Below are positions 13,902 through 24,394 of a stretch of DNA of 64,000 nt, in pieces. This DNA comes from Euonymus europaeus (Eukaryota > Streptophyta > Magnoliopsida > Celastrales > Celastraceae). The stretch's first letter is position 1. Each line of letters begins with the position of its first letter. The notes beneath the pieces were generated by a model. The model saw only the letters and a list, made by a program, of their open reading frames with translations. It made no database searches and had not been told where the DNA came from. A program made the position numbers and the translations under genes. Location: positions 12,980,501-13,044,500 of the forward strand of contig OY756967.1 of the NCBI GenBank assembly GCA_963580455.1, read 5' to 3'.

Positions 13902-14976
13902 CCATTTGTCATAGAAAGTTAGTGTTTTGGCATCGAAATAATCCTGGAAGCTCATTTTCGTAAAATTTAAAATAAAAGAATAATAAAAAGTGTACACCGA
14001 GCAACTTTGATTGTCCGAAGTTGCTCAACACTCTCTATGGAGGTGGTTTTAACGGTTTTGTCCATTTGTCATAGAAAGTTAATGTTTTGGCATCGAAATA
14101 ATCCTGGAAGCTTATACTCGTAAAATTTGACTTAGTAGGACTATATAAAGTGTACACCGAACAACTTTTATTGTCCGAAGTTGCTCAACTCTCTCTATGG
14201 AGGAGCTTTTAACGGTATTGTCCATTTGTGATAGAAAGTTTTTGTTTTGGCATCGAAATAATCTTGGAAGCTTATACTCATAAAATTTGACTTAGTAGAA
14301 CAATATAAAGTGTACACCGAGCAACTTTGATTGTCCGAAGTCGCTCAACTCTCTCTATGGAGGAGCTTTTAACGGTTTTGTCCATTTGTCATAGAAAGTT
14401 TTTGTTTTGGCATCGAAATAATCCTGGAAGCTCATTTTCGTAAAATTTAACATAAAAGAACAATAAAAAGTTTACACCGAACAACTTTGATAGTCCAAAG
14501 TTGCTCAACTCTCTCTATGAAGGAACTTTTAACGGTTTTGTCCATTTGTCATAGAAATTTAATGTTTTGGCATCGAAATAATCTTGGAAGCTTATACTCG
14601 TAAAATTTGACTTAGTAGAACAATATAAAGTGTTCACCGAGCAACTTTGATTGTCCGAAGTTGCTCAACTCTCTCTATAGAAGAGCTTTTAACGGTTTTG
14701 TCCATTTGTCATAGAAAGTTGGTGTTTTGGCATCGAAATAATCCTGGAAGCTCATTTTCGTAAAATTTAACATAGAAGAACAGTAAAAAGTGTACACCGA
14801 GCAACTTTGATAGTACGAAGTTGCTCAACTCTCTCTATGGAGGAGCTTTTAACGGTTTTGTCCATTTGTCATAGAAAGTTAATGTTTTGGCATCGAAATA
14901 ATCTTGGAAGCTTATACTCGTAAAATTTGACTTAGTAGAACAATATAAATTGTACACCGAGCAACTTTGATTGTCT
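13902..14976 (+). repeat. Monomers of the 2238-bp family inside super-HOR copy 1
   Basis: Ordered monomers with the marks 'tttaaaataaaagaataat', 'ggaggtggtttt', 'taggactatataaag', 'aacggtattgtcc', 'agtcgctcaac', 'gaaggaacttt' and 'atagaagagc'. The same order is found in every 2238-bp unit at 29-37 kb. Small differences (gtgataga here, gtcataga there; gaacaactttta here, gagcaactttta there) show divergence since the two were separated. The matching segment in copy 2 is 23320-24394. Confidence 0.82.
14141..14150 (+). promoter_or_regulatory. TATA-box-like variant CTATATAAAG in a B monomer (several copies)
   Basis: B monomers normally read caatataaag. One B variant reads ggactatataaag, which agrees well with a typical TATA element. 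It occurs at 14141, 23559, 30425, 32663, 34901, 37139 and 39538, and a related form (gaactatataaag) is at 47691. It is fixed at one place per HOR unit. No gene lies downstream. A role in satellite transcription is speculative; a chance match in AT-rich DNA is equally possible. Confidence 0.3.
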
Positions 14977-16248
14977 GAAGTTGATCAACTCTCTATGGAG
15001 GTGTTTTTAACGGTTTTGTCCATTTGTCATAGAAAGTTGGTGTTTTGGCATCGAAATAATCCTGGAAGCTCATTATCGTAAAATTTAACAAAGAAGAATA
15101 ATAAAAAGTGTACACCGAGCAACTTTGATTGTCCAAAGATGCCTAACTCTTTCTATGGAGGTGCTTTTAACGGTTTTGTCCATTTGTCATAAAAAGTTAA
15201 TGTTTTGGCATCGAAATAATCCTGGAAGCTTATACACATAAAATTTGACTTAGTAGAACAATATAAAGTGTTCACCGAGCAACTTTGATTGTCCGAAGTT
15301 GCTCAACTATCTCTATTGAAGAGCTTTTTATGGTTTTGTCCATTTGTCATAGAAAGTTGGTGTTTTGGCATCGAAATAATCCTGGAATCTCATTTTCTTA
15401 AAATTTAATGTAGAAGAACAAAAAAAAGTGTACACCGAGCAACTTTAATAGTCCGAAGTTGCTCAACTCTCTCTATGGAGGAGCTTTTAACGGTTTTGTC
15501 CATTTTTCATAGAAAGTTGTTGTTTTGGTATCGAAATAATCCTGGAAGCTCATTTTCGTAAAATTTAACATAGAAGAACAATAAAAAGTGTACACCGAGC
15601 AACTTTGATAGTCCGAAGTTGCTCAACTCTTTCTATGGAGGAGCTTTTAACGGTTTTGTCCATTTGTCATAGAAATTTAATGTTTTGGCATCGAAATAAT
15701 CTTGGAAGCTTATACTCGTAAAATTTGACTTAGTAGAACAATATAAATTGTACACCGAGCAACTTTGATTGTCTGAAGTTGATCAACTCTCTATGGAGGT
15801 ATTTTTAACGGTTTTGTCCATTTGTCATAGAAAGTTGGTGTTTTGGCATCGAAATAATCGTGGAAGCTCATTTTCGTAAAATTTAACAAAGAAGAATAAT
15901 AAAAAGTGTACACCAAGCAACTTTGATTGTCCGAAGATGCCTAACTCTTTTTATGGAGGTGCTTTTAACGGTTTTGTCCATTTGTCATAAAAAGTTAATG
16001 TTTTGGCATCGAAATAATCCTGGAAGCATATACACGTAAAATTTGACTTAGTAGAACAATATAAAGTGTTCACCGAGCAACTTTGATTGTCCGAAGTTGC
16101 TCAACACTCTCTATAGAAGAGCTTTTTACGGTTTTGTCCATTTGTCGTAGAAAGTTGGTGTTTTGGCATCGAAATAATCCTGGAAGCTCATTTTCTTAAA
16201 ATTTAATGTAGAAGAACAAAAAAAAGTGTACACCGAGCAACTTTAATA
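14977..16248 (+). repeat. Early 798-bp (5-mer) HOR units, super-HOR copy 1
   Basis: The marker 'gaagttgatcaactctctatgg' begins at 14977 and 15775, 798 bp apart. The first unit reads 'ggaggtgttttt' after the marker and the second 'ggaggtattttt', and the latter form is the one amplified further right (25-29 kb). The monomer carrying the marker is 158 bp long (14959-15116) because one 'ct' of the pyrimidine run is lost. Confidence 0.87.
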
Positions 16249-19200
16249 GTCCGAAGTTGCTCAACTCTCTCTATGGAGGAGCTTTTAACGGTTTTGTCCA
16301 TTTTTCATAGAAAGTTGGTGTTTTGGCATCGAAATAATCCTGGAAGCTCATTTTCGTAAAATTTAACTTAGAAGAACAATAAAAAGTGTACACCGAGCAA
16401 CTTTGATTGTCCGAAGTTTCTCAACTCTCTCCATGGAGGAGCTTTTAATGGTTTTGTCTATTTGTCGTAGAAAGTTGGTGTTTTGGCATCGAAATAATTC
16501 TGGAAGCTCATTTTCGTAAAATTTAACATAAAAGAACAATAAAAAGGGTACACCGAGCAACTTTGATTGTCCGAAGTTTCTCAACTCTCTCTATGGAGGA
16601 GCTTTTAACGGTTTTGTCCATTTGTCATTGAAAGTTGGTGTTTTGGCATCGAAATAATCCTGGAAGCTCATTTTCGTAAAATTTAACATAGAAGAACAAT
16701 AAAAAGTGTACACCGAGCAACTTTGATAGTACGAAGTTGCTCAACTCTCTCTATGGAGGAGCTTTTAACGGTTTTGTCCATTTGTCATTGAAAGTTTTTG
16801 TTTTGGCATCGAAATAATCTTGAAAGCTTATACTCATAAAATTTGACTTAGTAGAACAATATAAAGTGTACACCGAGCAACTTTGATTGTCCGAAGTTGC
16901 TCAACTCTCTCTATGGAGGAGCTTTTAACGGTTTTGTCCATTTTTCATAGAAAGTTGGTGTTTTGGCATCGAAATAATCCTGGAAGCTCATTTTCGTAAA
17001 ATTTAACATAGAAGAACAATAAAAAGTGTACACCGAGCAACTTTGATTGTCCGAAGTTTCTCAACTCTCTCCATGGAGGAGCTTTTAATGGTTTTGTCTA
17101 TTTGTCGTAGAAAGTTGGTGTTTTGGCATCGAAATAATTCTGGAAGCTCATTTTCGTAAAATTTAACATAAAAGAACAATAAAAAGGGTACACCGAGCAA
17201 CTTTGATTGTCCGAAGTTTCTCAACTCTTTCTATGGAGGAGCTTTTAACGGTTTTGTGCATTTGTTATAGAAAGTTAATGTTTTGGCATCAAAATAATCT
17301 TGGAAGCTTATACTCGTAAAATTTGACTTAGTAGAACAATATAAAGTGTACACCGAGCAACTTTGATTGTCCGAAGTTGCTCAACTCTCTCTATGGAGGA
17401 GCTTTTAACGGTTTTGTCCATTTGTCATAGAAAGTTTTTGTTTTGGCATCGAAATAATCTTGAAAGCTTATACTCATAAAATTTGACTTAGTAGAACAAT
17501 ATAAAGTGTACACAGAGCAACTTTGATTGTCCGAAGTTGCTCAACTCTCTCTATGGAGGAGCTTTTAACGGTTTTGTCCATTTGTCATTGAAAGTTGGTG
17601 TTTTGGCATCGAAATAATTCTGGAAGCTCATTTTCGTAAAATTTAACGTAGAAGAACATTAAAAAGTGTACACCGAGCAACTTTTGATAGTCCGAGGTTT
17701 CTCAACTCTCTCTATGGAGGAGCTTTTAACGGTTTTGTCCATTTGTCATAGAAAGTTTTTGTTTTGGCATCGAAATAATCCTGGAAGCTCATTTTCGTAA
17801 AATTTAACATTAAAAAGTTTACACCGAGCAACTTTGATAGTCTAAAGTTGCTCAACTCTCTCTATGGAGGAACTTTTAACGGTTTTGTTCATTTGTCATA
17901 GAAATTTAATGTTTTGGCATCGAAATAATCTTGGAAGCTTATACTCGTAAAATTTGACTTAGTAGAACAATATAAATTGTACACCGAGCCACTTTGATTG
18001 TTCGAAGTTGCTCAACTCTCTCTATGGAGGAGCTTTTAACGGTTTTGTCTATTTGTCATAGAAAGTTAATGTTTTGGCATCAAAATAATCTTGGAAGCTT
18101 ATACTCGTAAAATTTGACTTAGTAGAACAATATAAAGTGTACACCGAGCAATGTTGATAGTCCGAAGTTGCTCAACTCTCTCTACGGAGGAGCTTTTAAC
18201 GGTTTTGTCAATTTTTCATAGAAAGTTGGTGTCTTGGCATCGAAATAATCCTGGAAGCTCATTTTCGTAAAATTTAACATAGAAGAACAATAAAAAGTGT
18301 ACACCGAGTAACTTTGATAGTCCGAAGTTGCTCAACTCTCTCTATGGAGGTGCTTTTAATGGTTTTGTCCATTTGTCATAGAAAGTTGGTGTTTTGGAAT
18401 CGAAATAATCGTGCAAGCTCATTTTCGTAAAATTTAACATAGAAGAACAATAAAAAGTGTACACCGAGCAACTTTGATTGTCCGAAGGTGCTCAACTCTT
18501 TCTATGGAGGAGCTTTTAACGGTTTTGTCCATTTGTCATAGAAATTTAATGTTTTGGCATCGAAATAATCTTGGAAGCTTATACACGTAAAATTTGACTT
18601 AGTAGAACAATATAAAGTGTTCACCGAGCAACTTTGATTGTCCGAAGTTGCTCAACTCTCTCTATAGAAGAGCTTTTTACGGTTTTGTCCATTTGTCATA
18701 GAAAGTTGGTGTTTTGGCATCGAAATAATCCTGGAAGCTCATTTTCGTAAAATTTAACAAAGAAGAATAATAAAAAGTGTACACCGAGCAACTTTGATTG
18801 TCCGAAGATGCCTAACTCTTTCTATGGAGGTGCTTTTAACGGTTTTGTCCATTTGTGATAAAAAGTTAATGTTTTGGCATCGAAATAATCCTGGAAGCTT
18901 ATACACGTAAAATTTGACTTAGTAGAACAATATAAAGTGTTCACCGAGCAACTTTGATTGTCCGAAGTTGCTCAACTCTCTCTATAGAAGAGCTTTTTAC
19001 GGTTTTGTCCATTTGTCATAGAAAGTTGGTGTTTTGGCATCGAAATAATCCTGGAAGCTCATTTTCGTAAAATTTAACATAGAAGAACAATAAAAAGTGT
19101 ACACCGAGCAACTTTGATAGTCCGAAGTTGCTCAACTCTCTCTATGGAGGTGCTTTTAATGGTTTTGTCCATTTGTCATAGAAAGTTGGTGTTTTGGCAT

Positions 19201-22200
19201 CGAAATAATCCTGGAAGCTCATTTTCGTAAAATTTAACATAGAAGAACAATAAAAAGTGTACACCGAGCAATTTTGATAGTCCGAAGTTGCTCAACTCTC
19301 TCTATAGAAGAGCTTTTTACGGTTTTGTCCATTTGTCATAGAAAGTTGGTGTTTTGGCATCGAAATAATCCTGGAAGCTCATTTTCTTAAAATTTAATGT
19401 AGAAGAACAAAAAAAAGTGTACACCGAGCAACTTTAATAGTCCGAAGTTGCTCAACTCTCTCTATGGAGGAGCTTTTAACGGTTTTGTCCATTTTTCATA
19501 AAAAGTTGGTGTTTTGGCATCGAAATAATCCTGGAAGCTCATTTTCGTAAAATTTAACATAGAAGAACAATAAAAAGTGTACACCGAGCAACTTTGATAG
19601 TCCGAAGTTGCTCAACTCTCTCTATGGAGGAGCTTTTAACGGTTTTGTCAATTTGTCATAGAAAGTTGGTATTTTGGAATCGAAATAATCATGCAAGCTC
19701 ATTTTCGTATAATTTAACATAAAAGAATAATAAAAAGTGTACACCGAGCAACTTTGATTGTCCGAAGTTGCTCAACTCTTTCTATGGAGGAGCTTTTAAC
19801 GGTTTTGTCCATTTGTCATAGAAAGTTGGTGTTTTGGCATCGAAATAATCCTGGAAGCTCATTTTCGTAAAATTTAACGTAAAAGAACAATAAAAAGTGT
19901 ACACCGAGCAACTTTGATTGTCCGAAGTTGCTCAACTCTCTCTATGGAGGTAGTTTTAACGGTTTTGTCCATTTGTCATTGAAAGTTGGTGTTTTGGCAT
20001 CGAAATAATCCTGGAAGCTCATTTTCGTAAAATTTAACATAGAAGAACAATAAAAAGTGTACACCGAGCAACTTTGATAGTACGAAGTTGCTCAACTCTC
20101 TCTATGGAGGAGCTTTTAACGGTTTTGTCCATTTGTCATTGAAAGTTTTTGTTTTGGCATCGAAATAATCTTGAAAGCTTATACTCATAAAATTTGACTT
20201 AGTAGAACAATATAAAGTGTACACCGAGCAACTTTGATTGTCCGAAGTTGCTCAACTCTCTCTATGGAGGAGCTTTTAACGGTTTTGTCCATTTTTCATA
20301 GAAAGTTGGTGTTTTGGCATCGAAATAATCCTGGAAGCTCATTTTCGTAAAATTTAACATAGAAGAACAATAAAAAGTGTACACCGAGCAACTTTGATTG
20401 TCCGAAGTTTCTCAACTCTCTCCATGGAGGAGCTTTTAATGGTTTTGTCTATTTGTCGTAGAAAGTTGGTGTTTTGGCATCGAAATAATTCTGGAAGCTC
20501 ATTTTCGTAAAATTTAACATAAAAGAACAATAAAAAGGGTACACCGAGCAACTTTGATTGTCCGAAGTTTCTCAACTCTTTCTATGGAGGAGCTTTTAAC
20601 GGTTTTGTGCATTTGTTATAGAAAGTTAATGTTTTGGCATCAAAATAATCTTGGAAGCTTATACTCGTAAAATTTGACTTAGTAGAACAATATAAAGTGT
20701 ACACCGAGCAACTTTGATTGTCCGAAGTTGCTCAACTCTCTCTATGGAGGAGCTTTTAACGGTTTTGTCCATTTGTCATAGAAAGTTTTTGTTTTGGCAT
20801 CGAAATAATCTTGAAAGCTTATACTCATAAAATTTGACTTAGTAGAACAATATAAAGTGTACACAGAGCAACTTTGATTGTCCGAAGTTGCTCAACTCTC
20901 TCTATGGAGGAGCTTTTAACGGTTTTGTCCATTTGTCATTGAAAGTTGGTGTTTTGGCATCGAAATAATTCTGGAAGCTCATTTTCGTAAAATTTAACGT
21001 AGAAGAACATTAAAAAGTGTACACCGAGCAACTTTTGATAGTCCGAGGTTTCTCAACTCTCTCTATGGAGGAGCTTTTAACGGTTTTGTCCATTTGTCAT
21101 AGAAAGTTTTTGTTTTGGCATCGAAATAATCCTGGAAGCTCATTTTCGTAAAATTTAACATTAAAAAGTTTACACCGAGCAACTTTGATAGTCTAAAGTT
21201 GCTCAACTCTCTCTATGGAGGAACTTTTAACGGTTTTGTTCATTTGTCATAGAAATTTAATGTTTTGGCATCGAAATAATCTTGGAAGCTTATACTCGTA
21301 AAATTTGACTTAGTAGAACAATATAAATTGTACACCGAGCCACTTTGATTGTTCGAAGTTGCTCAACTCTCTCTATGGAGGAGCTTTTAACGGTTTTGTC
21401 TATTTGTCATAGAAAGTTAATGTTTTGGCATCAAAATAATCTTGGAAGCTTATACTCGTAAAATTTGACTTAGTAGAACAATATAAAGTGTACACCGAGC
21501 AATGTTGATAGTCCGAAGTTGCTCAACTCTCTCTACGGAGGAGCTTTTAACGGTTTTGTCAATTTTTCATAGAAAGTTGGTGTCTTGGCATCGAAATAAT
21601 CCTGGAAGCTCATTTTCGTAAAATTTAACATAGAAGAACAATAAAAAGTGTACACCGAGTAACTTTGATAGTCCGAAGTTGCTCAACTCTCTCTATGGAG
21701 GTGCTTTTAATGGTTTTGTCCATTTGTCATAGAAAGTTGGTGTTTTGGAATCGAAATAATCGTGCAAGCTCATTTTCGTAAAATTTAACATAGAACAACA
21801 ATAAAAAGTGTACACCGAGCAACTTTGATTGTCCGAAGGTGCTCAACTCTTTCTATGGAGGAGCTTTTAACGGTTTTGTCCATTTGTCATAGAAATTTAA
21901 TGTTTTGGCATCGAAATAATCTTGGAAGCTTATACACGTAAAATTTGACTTAGTAGAACAATATAAAGTGTTCACCGAGCAACTTTGATTGTCCGAAGTT
22001 GCTCAACTCTCTCTATAGAAGAGCTTTTTACGGTTTTGTCCATTTGTCATAGAAAGTTGGTGTTTTGGCATCGAAATAATCCTGGAACCTCATTTTCGTA
22101 AAATTTAACAAAGAAGAATAATAAAAAGTGTACACCGAGCAACTTTGATTGTCCGAAGATGCCTAACTCTTTCTATGGAGGTGCTTTTAACGGTTTTGTC

Positions 22201-22456
22201 CATTTGTGATAAAAAGTTAATGTTTTGGCATCGAAATAATCCTGGAAGCTTATACACGTAAAATTTGACTTAGTAGAACAATATAAAGTGTTCACCGAGC
22301 AACTTTGATTGTCCGAAGTTGCTCAACTCTCTCTATAGAAGAGCTTTTTACGGTTTTGTCCATTTGTCATAGAAAGTTGGTGTTTTGGCATCGAAATAAT
22401 CCTGGAAGCTCATTTTCGTAAAATTTAACATAGAAGAACAATAAAAAGTGTACACC

Positions 22457-22484
22457 GAGCAACTTTGATAGTCCGAAGTTGCTC
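22457..22484. repeat. Conserved dyad (inverted repeat) inside the monomer
   Basis: GAGCAACTT, ten spacer bases, then AAGTTGCTC: two perfect 9-bp inverted arms. This 28-bp element recurs in most monomers. In one set of monomers the right arm reads AAGTTTCTC (one mismatch). In the 798-bp and 2238-bp families one monomer per unit reads AAGTTGATCAAC, which breaks the long dyad but makes a new 10-bp palindrome, GTTGATCAAC. The element could form a stem-loop or bind a dimeric protein; either function is inference. Confidence 0.85.
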
Positions 22485-22535
22485 AACTCTCTCTATGGAG
22501 GTGCTTTTAATGGTTTTGTCCATTTGTCATAGAAA

Positions 22536-22555
22536 GTTGGTGTTTTGGCATCGAA
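22536..22555 (+). other. Strongly conserved monomer block, possibly related to the Arabidopsis centromere satellite
   Basis: The block gttggtgttttggcatcgaa is one of the least variable parts of the monomer; the main alternatives are 'gttaatg' and 'gtttttg' at its start. From memory, the Arabidopsis 178-bp centromeric repeat has a similar stretch (gtgttttggagtcgaat). The rest of the monomer does not obviously align and the monomer lengths differ (160 and 178 bp). Shared ancestry is therefore a hypothesis only. Confidence 0.4.
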
Positions 22556-24394
22556 ATAATCCTGGAAGCTCATTTTCGTAAAATTTAACATAGAAGAACA
22601 ATAAAAAGTGTACACCGAGCAATTTTGATAGTCCGAAGTTGCTCAACTCTCTCTATAGAAGAGCTTTTTACGGTTTTGTCCATTTGTCATAGAAAGTTGG
22701 TGTTTTGGCATCGAAATAATCCTGGAAGCTCATTTTCTTAAAATTTAATGTAGAAGAACAAAAAAAAGTGTACACCGAGCAACTTTAATAGTCCGAAGTT
22801 GCTCAACTCTCTCTATGGAGGAGCTTTTAACGGTTTTGTCCATTTTTCATAAAAAGTTGGTGTTTTGGCATCGAAATAATCCTGGAAGCTCATTTTCGTA
22901 AAATTTAACATAGAAGAACAATAAAAAGTGTACACCGAGCAACTTTGATAGTCCGAAGTTGCTCAACTCTCTCTATGGAGGAGCTTTTAACGGTTTTGTC
23001 AATTTGTCATAGAAAGTTGGTATTTTGGAATCGAAATAATCATGCAAGCTCATTTTCGTATAATTTAACATAAAAGAATAATAAAAAGTGTACACCGAGC
23101 AACTTTGATTGTCCGAAGTTGCTCAACTCTTTCTATGGAGGAGCTTTTAACGGTTTTGTCCATTTGTCATAGAAAGTTGGTGTTTTGGCATCGAAATAAT
23201 CCTGGAAGCTCATTTTCGTAAAATTTAACTTAGAAGAACAATAAAAAGTGTACACCGAGCAACTTTGATTGTCCGAAGTTGCTCAACTCTCTCTATGGAG
23301 GTAGTTTTAACGGTTTTGTCCATTTGTCATAGAAAGTTAGTGTTTTGGCATCGAAATAATCCTGGAAGCTCATTTTCGTAAAATTTAAAATAAAAGAATA
23401 ATAAAAAGTGTACACCGAGCAACTTTGATTGTCCGAAGTTGCTCAACACTCTCTATGGAGGTGGTTTTAACGGTTTTGTCCATTTGTCATAGAAAGTTAA
23501 TGTTTTGGCATCGAAATAATCCTGGAAGCTTATACTCGTAAAATTTGACTTAGTAGGACTATATAAAGTGTACACCGAACAACTTTTATTGTCCGAAGTT
23601 GCTCAACTCTCTCTATGGAGGAGCTTTTAACGGTATTGTCCATTTGTGATAGAAAGTTTTTGTTTTGGCATCGAAATAATCTTGGAAGCTTATACTCATA
23701 AAATTTGACTTAGTAGAACAATATAAAGTGTACACCGAGCAACTTTGATTGTCCGAAGTCGCTCAACTCTCTCTATGGAGGAGCTTTTAACGGTTTTGTC
23801 CATTTGTCATAGAAAGTTTTTGTTTTGGCATCGAAATAATCCTGGAAGCTCATTTTCGTAAAATTTAACATAAAAGAACAATAAAAAGTTTACACCGAAC
23901 AACTTTGATAGTCCAAAGTTGCTCAACTCTCTCTATGAAGGAACTTTTAACGGTTTTGTCCATTTGTCATAGAAATTTAATGTTTTGGCATCGAAATAAT
24001 CTTGGAAGCTTATACTCGTAAAATTTGACTTAGTAGAACAATATAAAGTGTTCACCGAGCAACTTTGATTGTCCGAAGTTGCTCAACTCTCTCTATAGAA
24101 GAGCTTTTAACGGTTTTGTCCATTTGTCATAGAAAGTTGGTGTTTTGGCATCGAAATAATCCTGGAAGCTCATTTTCGTAAAATTTAACATAGAAGAACA
24201 GTAAAAAGTGTACACCGAGCAACTTTGATAGTACGAAGTTGCTCAACTCTCTCTATGGAGGAGCTTTTAACGGTTTTGTCCATTTGTCATAGAAAGTTAA
24301 TGTTTTGGCATCGAAATAATCTTGGAAGCTTATACTCGTAAAATTTGACTTAGTAGAACAATATAAATTGTACACCGAGCAACTTTGATTGTCT

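Larger units (their letters stand above)
6831..16248 (+). repeat. 9418-bp super-HOR (59 monomers), copy 1
   Basis: First copy of a block repeated in direct tandem at 16249. Length 9418 is 59 x 160 minus 22. The 22 missing bases are explained by two 151-bp monomers (minus 9 each) and two 158-bp monomers (minus 2 each). Internal order: a short segment shared with the 3-7 kb mosaic; two 3351-bp 21-mers (7200-13901); then monomers of the 2238-bp family; then the start of the 798-bp family, with its TGATCA marker at 14977 and 15775. Confidence 0.93.
22457..22616 (+). repeat. Representative type A monomer (160 bp)
   Basis: This unit runs from one gagcaact to the base before the next (gagcaatt, a one-base variant). 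Order of blocks: 9-bp dyad with 10-bp spacer (offsets 1-28); pyrimidine stretch ctctctctat; ggaggtgctttt; ttttgtccatttgtcatag; gttggtgttttggcatcgaa (offsets 80-99); cctggaagctcattttcg; aaaatttaacatagaagaac; AATAAAAAG; tgtacacc. Type A is recognised by 'ggaagctcattttcg', 'tttaac' and the AATAAAAAG stretch. It is the commoner class and forms many subvariants, for example 'tttaacaaagaagaataat' and 'tcttaaaatttaatgtag' followed by an A8 run. Confidence 0.93.
16618..23319 (+). repeat. 3351-bp (21-mer) HOR pair inside super-HOR copy 2
   Basis: Units 16618-19968 and 19969-23319 correspond to 7200-13901 shifted by 9418. The differences between first and second unit seen in copy 1 (ggaagctc/ggaacctc; gtaaaag/cttagaag) are present in the same order here. 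The pair therefore existed before the 9418-bp duplication. Confidence 0.92.

Noticed and set aside
15420..15440. A8 tracts (aacaaaaaaaagtg) as remnants of retroposon tails
   Set aside because: They sit at a fixed place in one monomer subtype (with 'tcttaaaatttaatg') and recur with the HOR. They differ from AATAAAAAG by point changes, with no target-site duplication.
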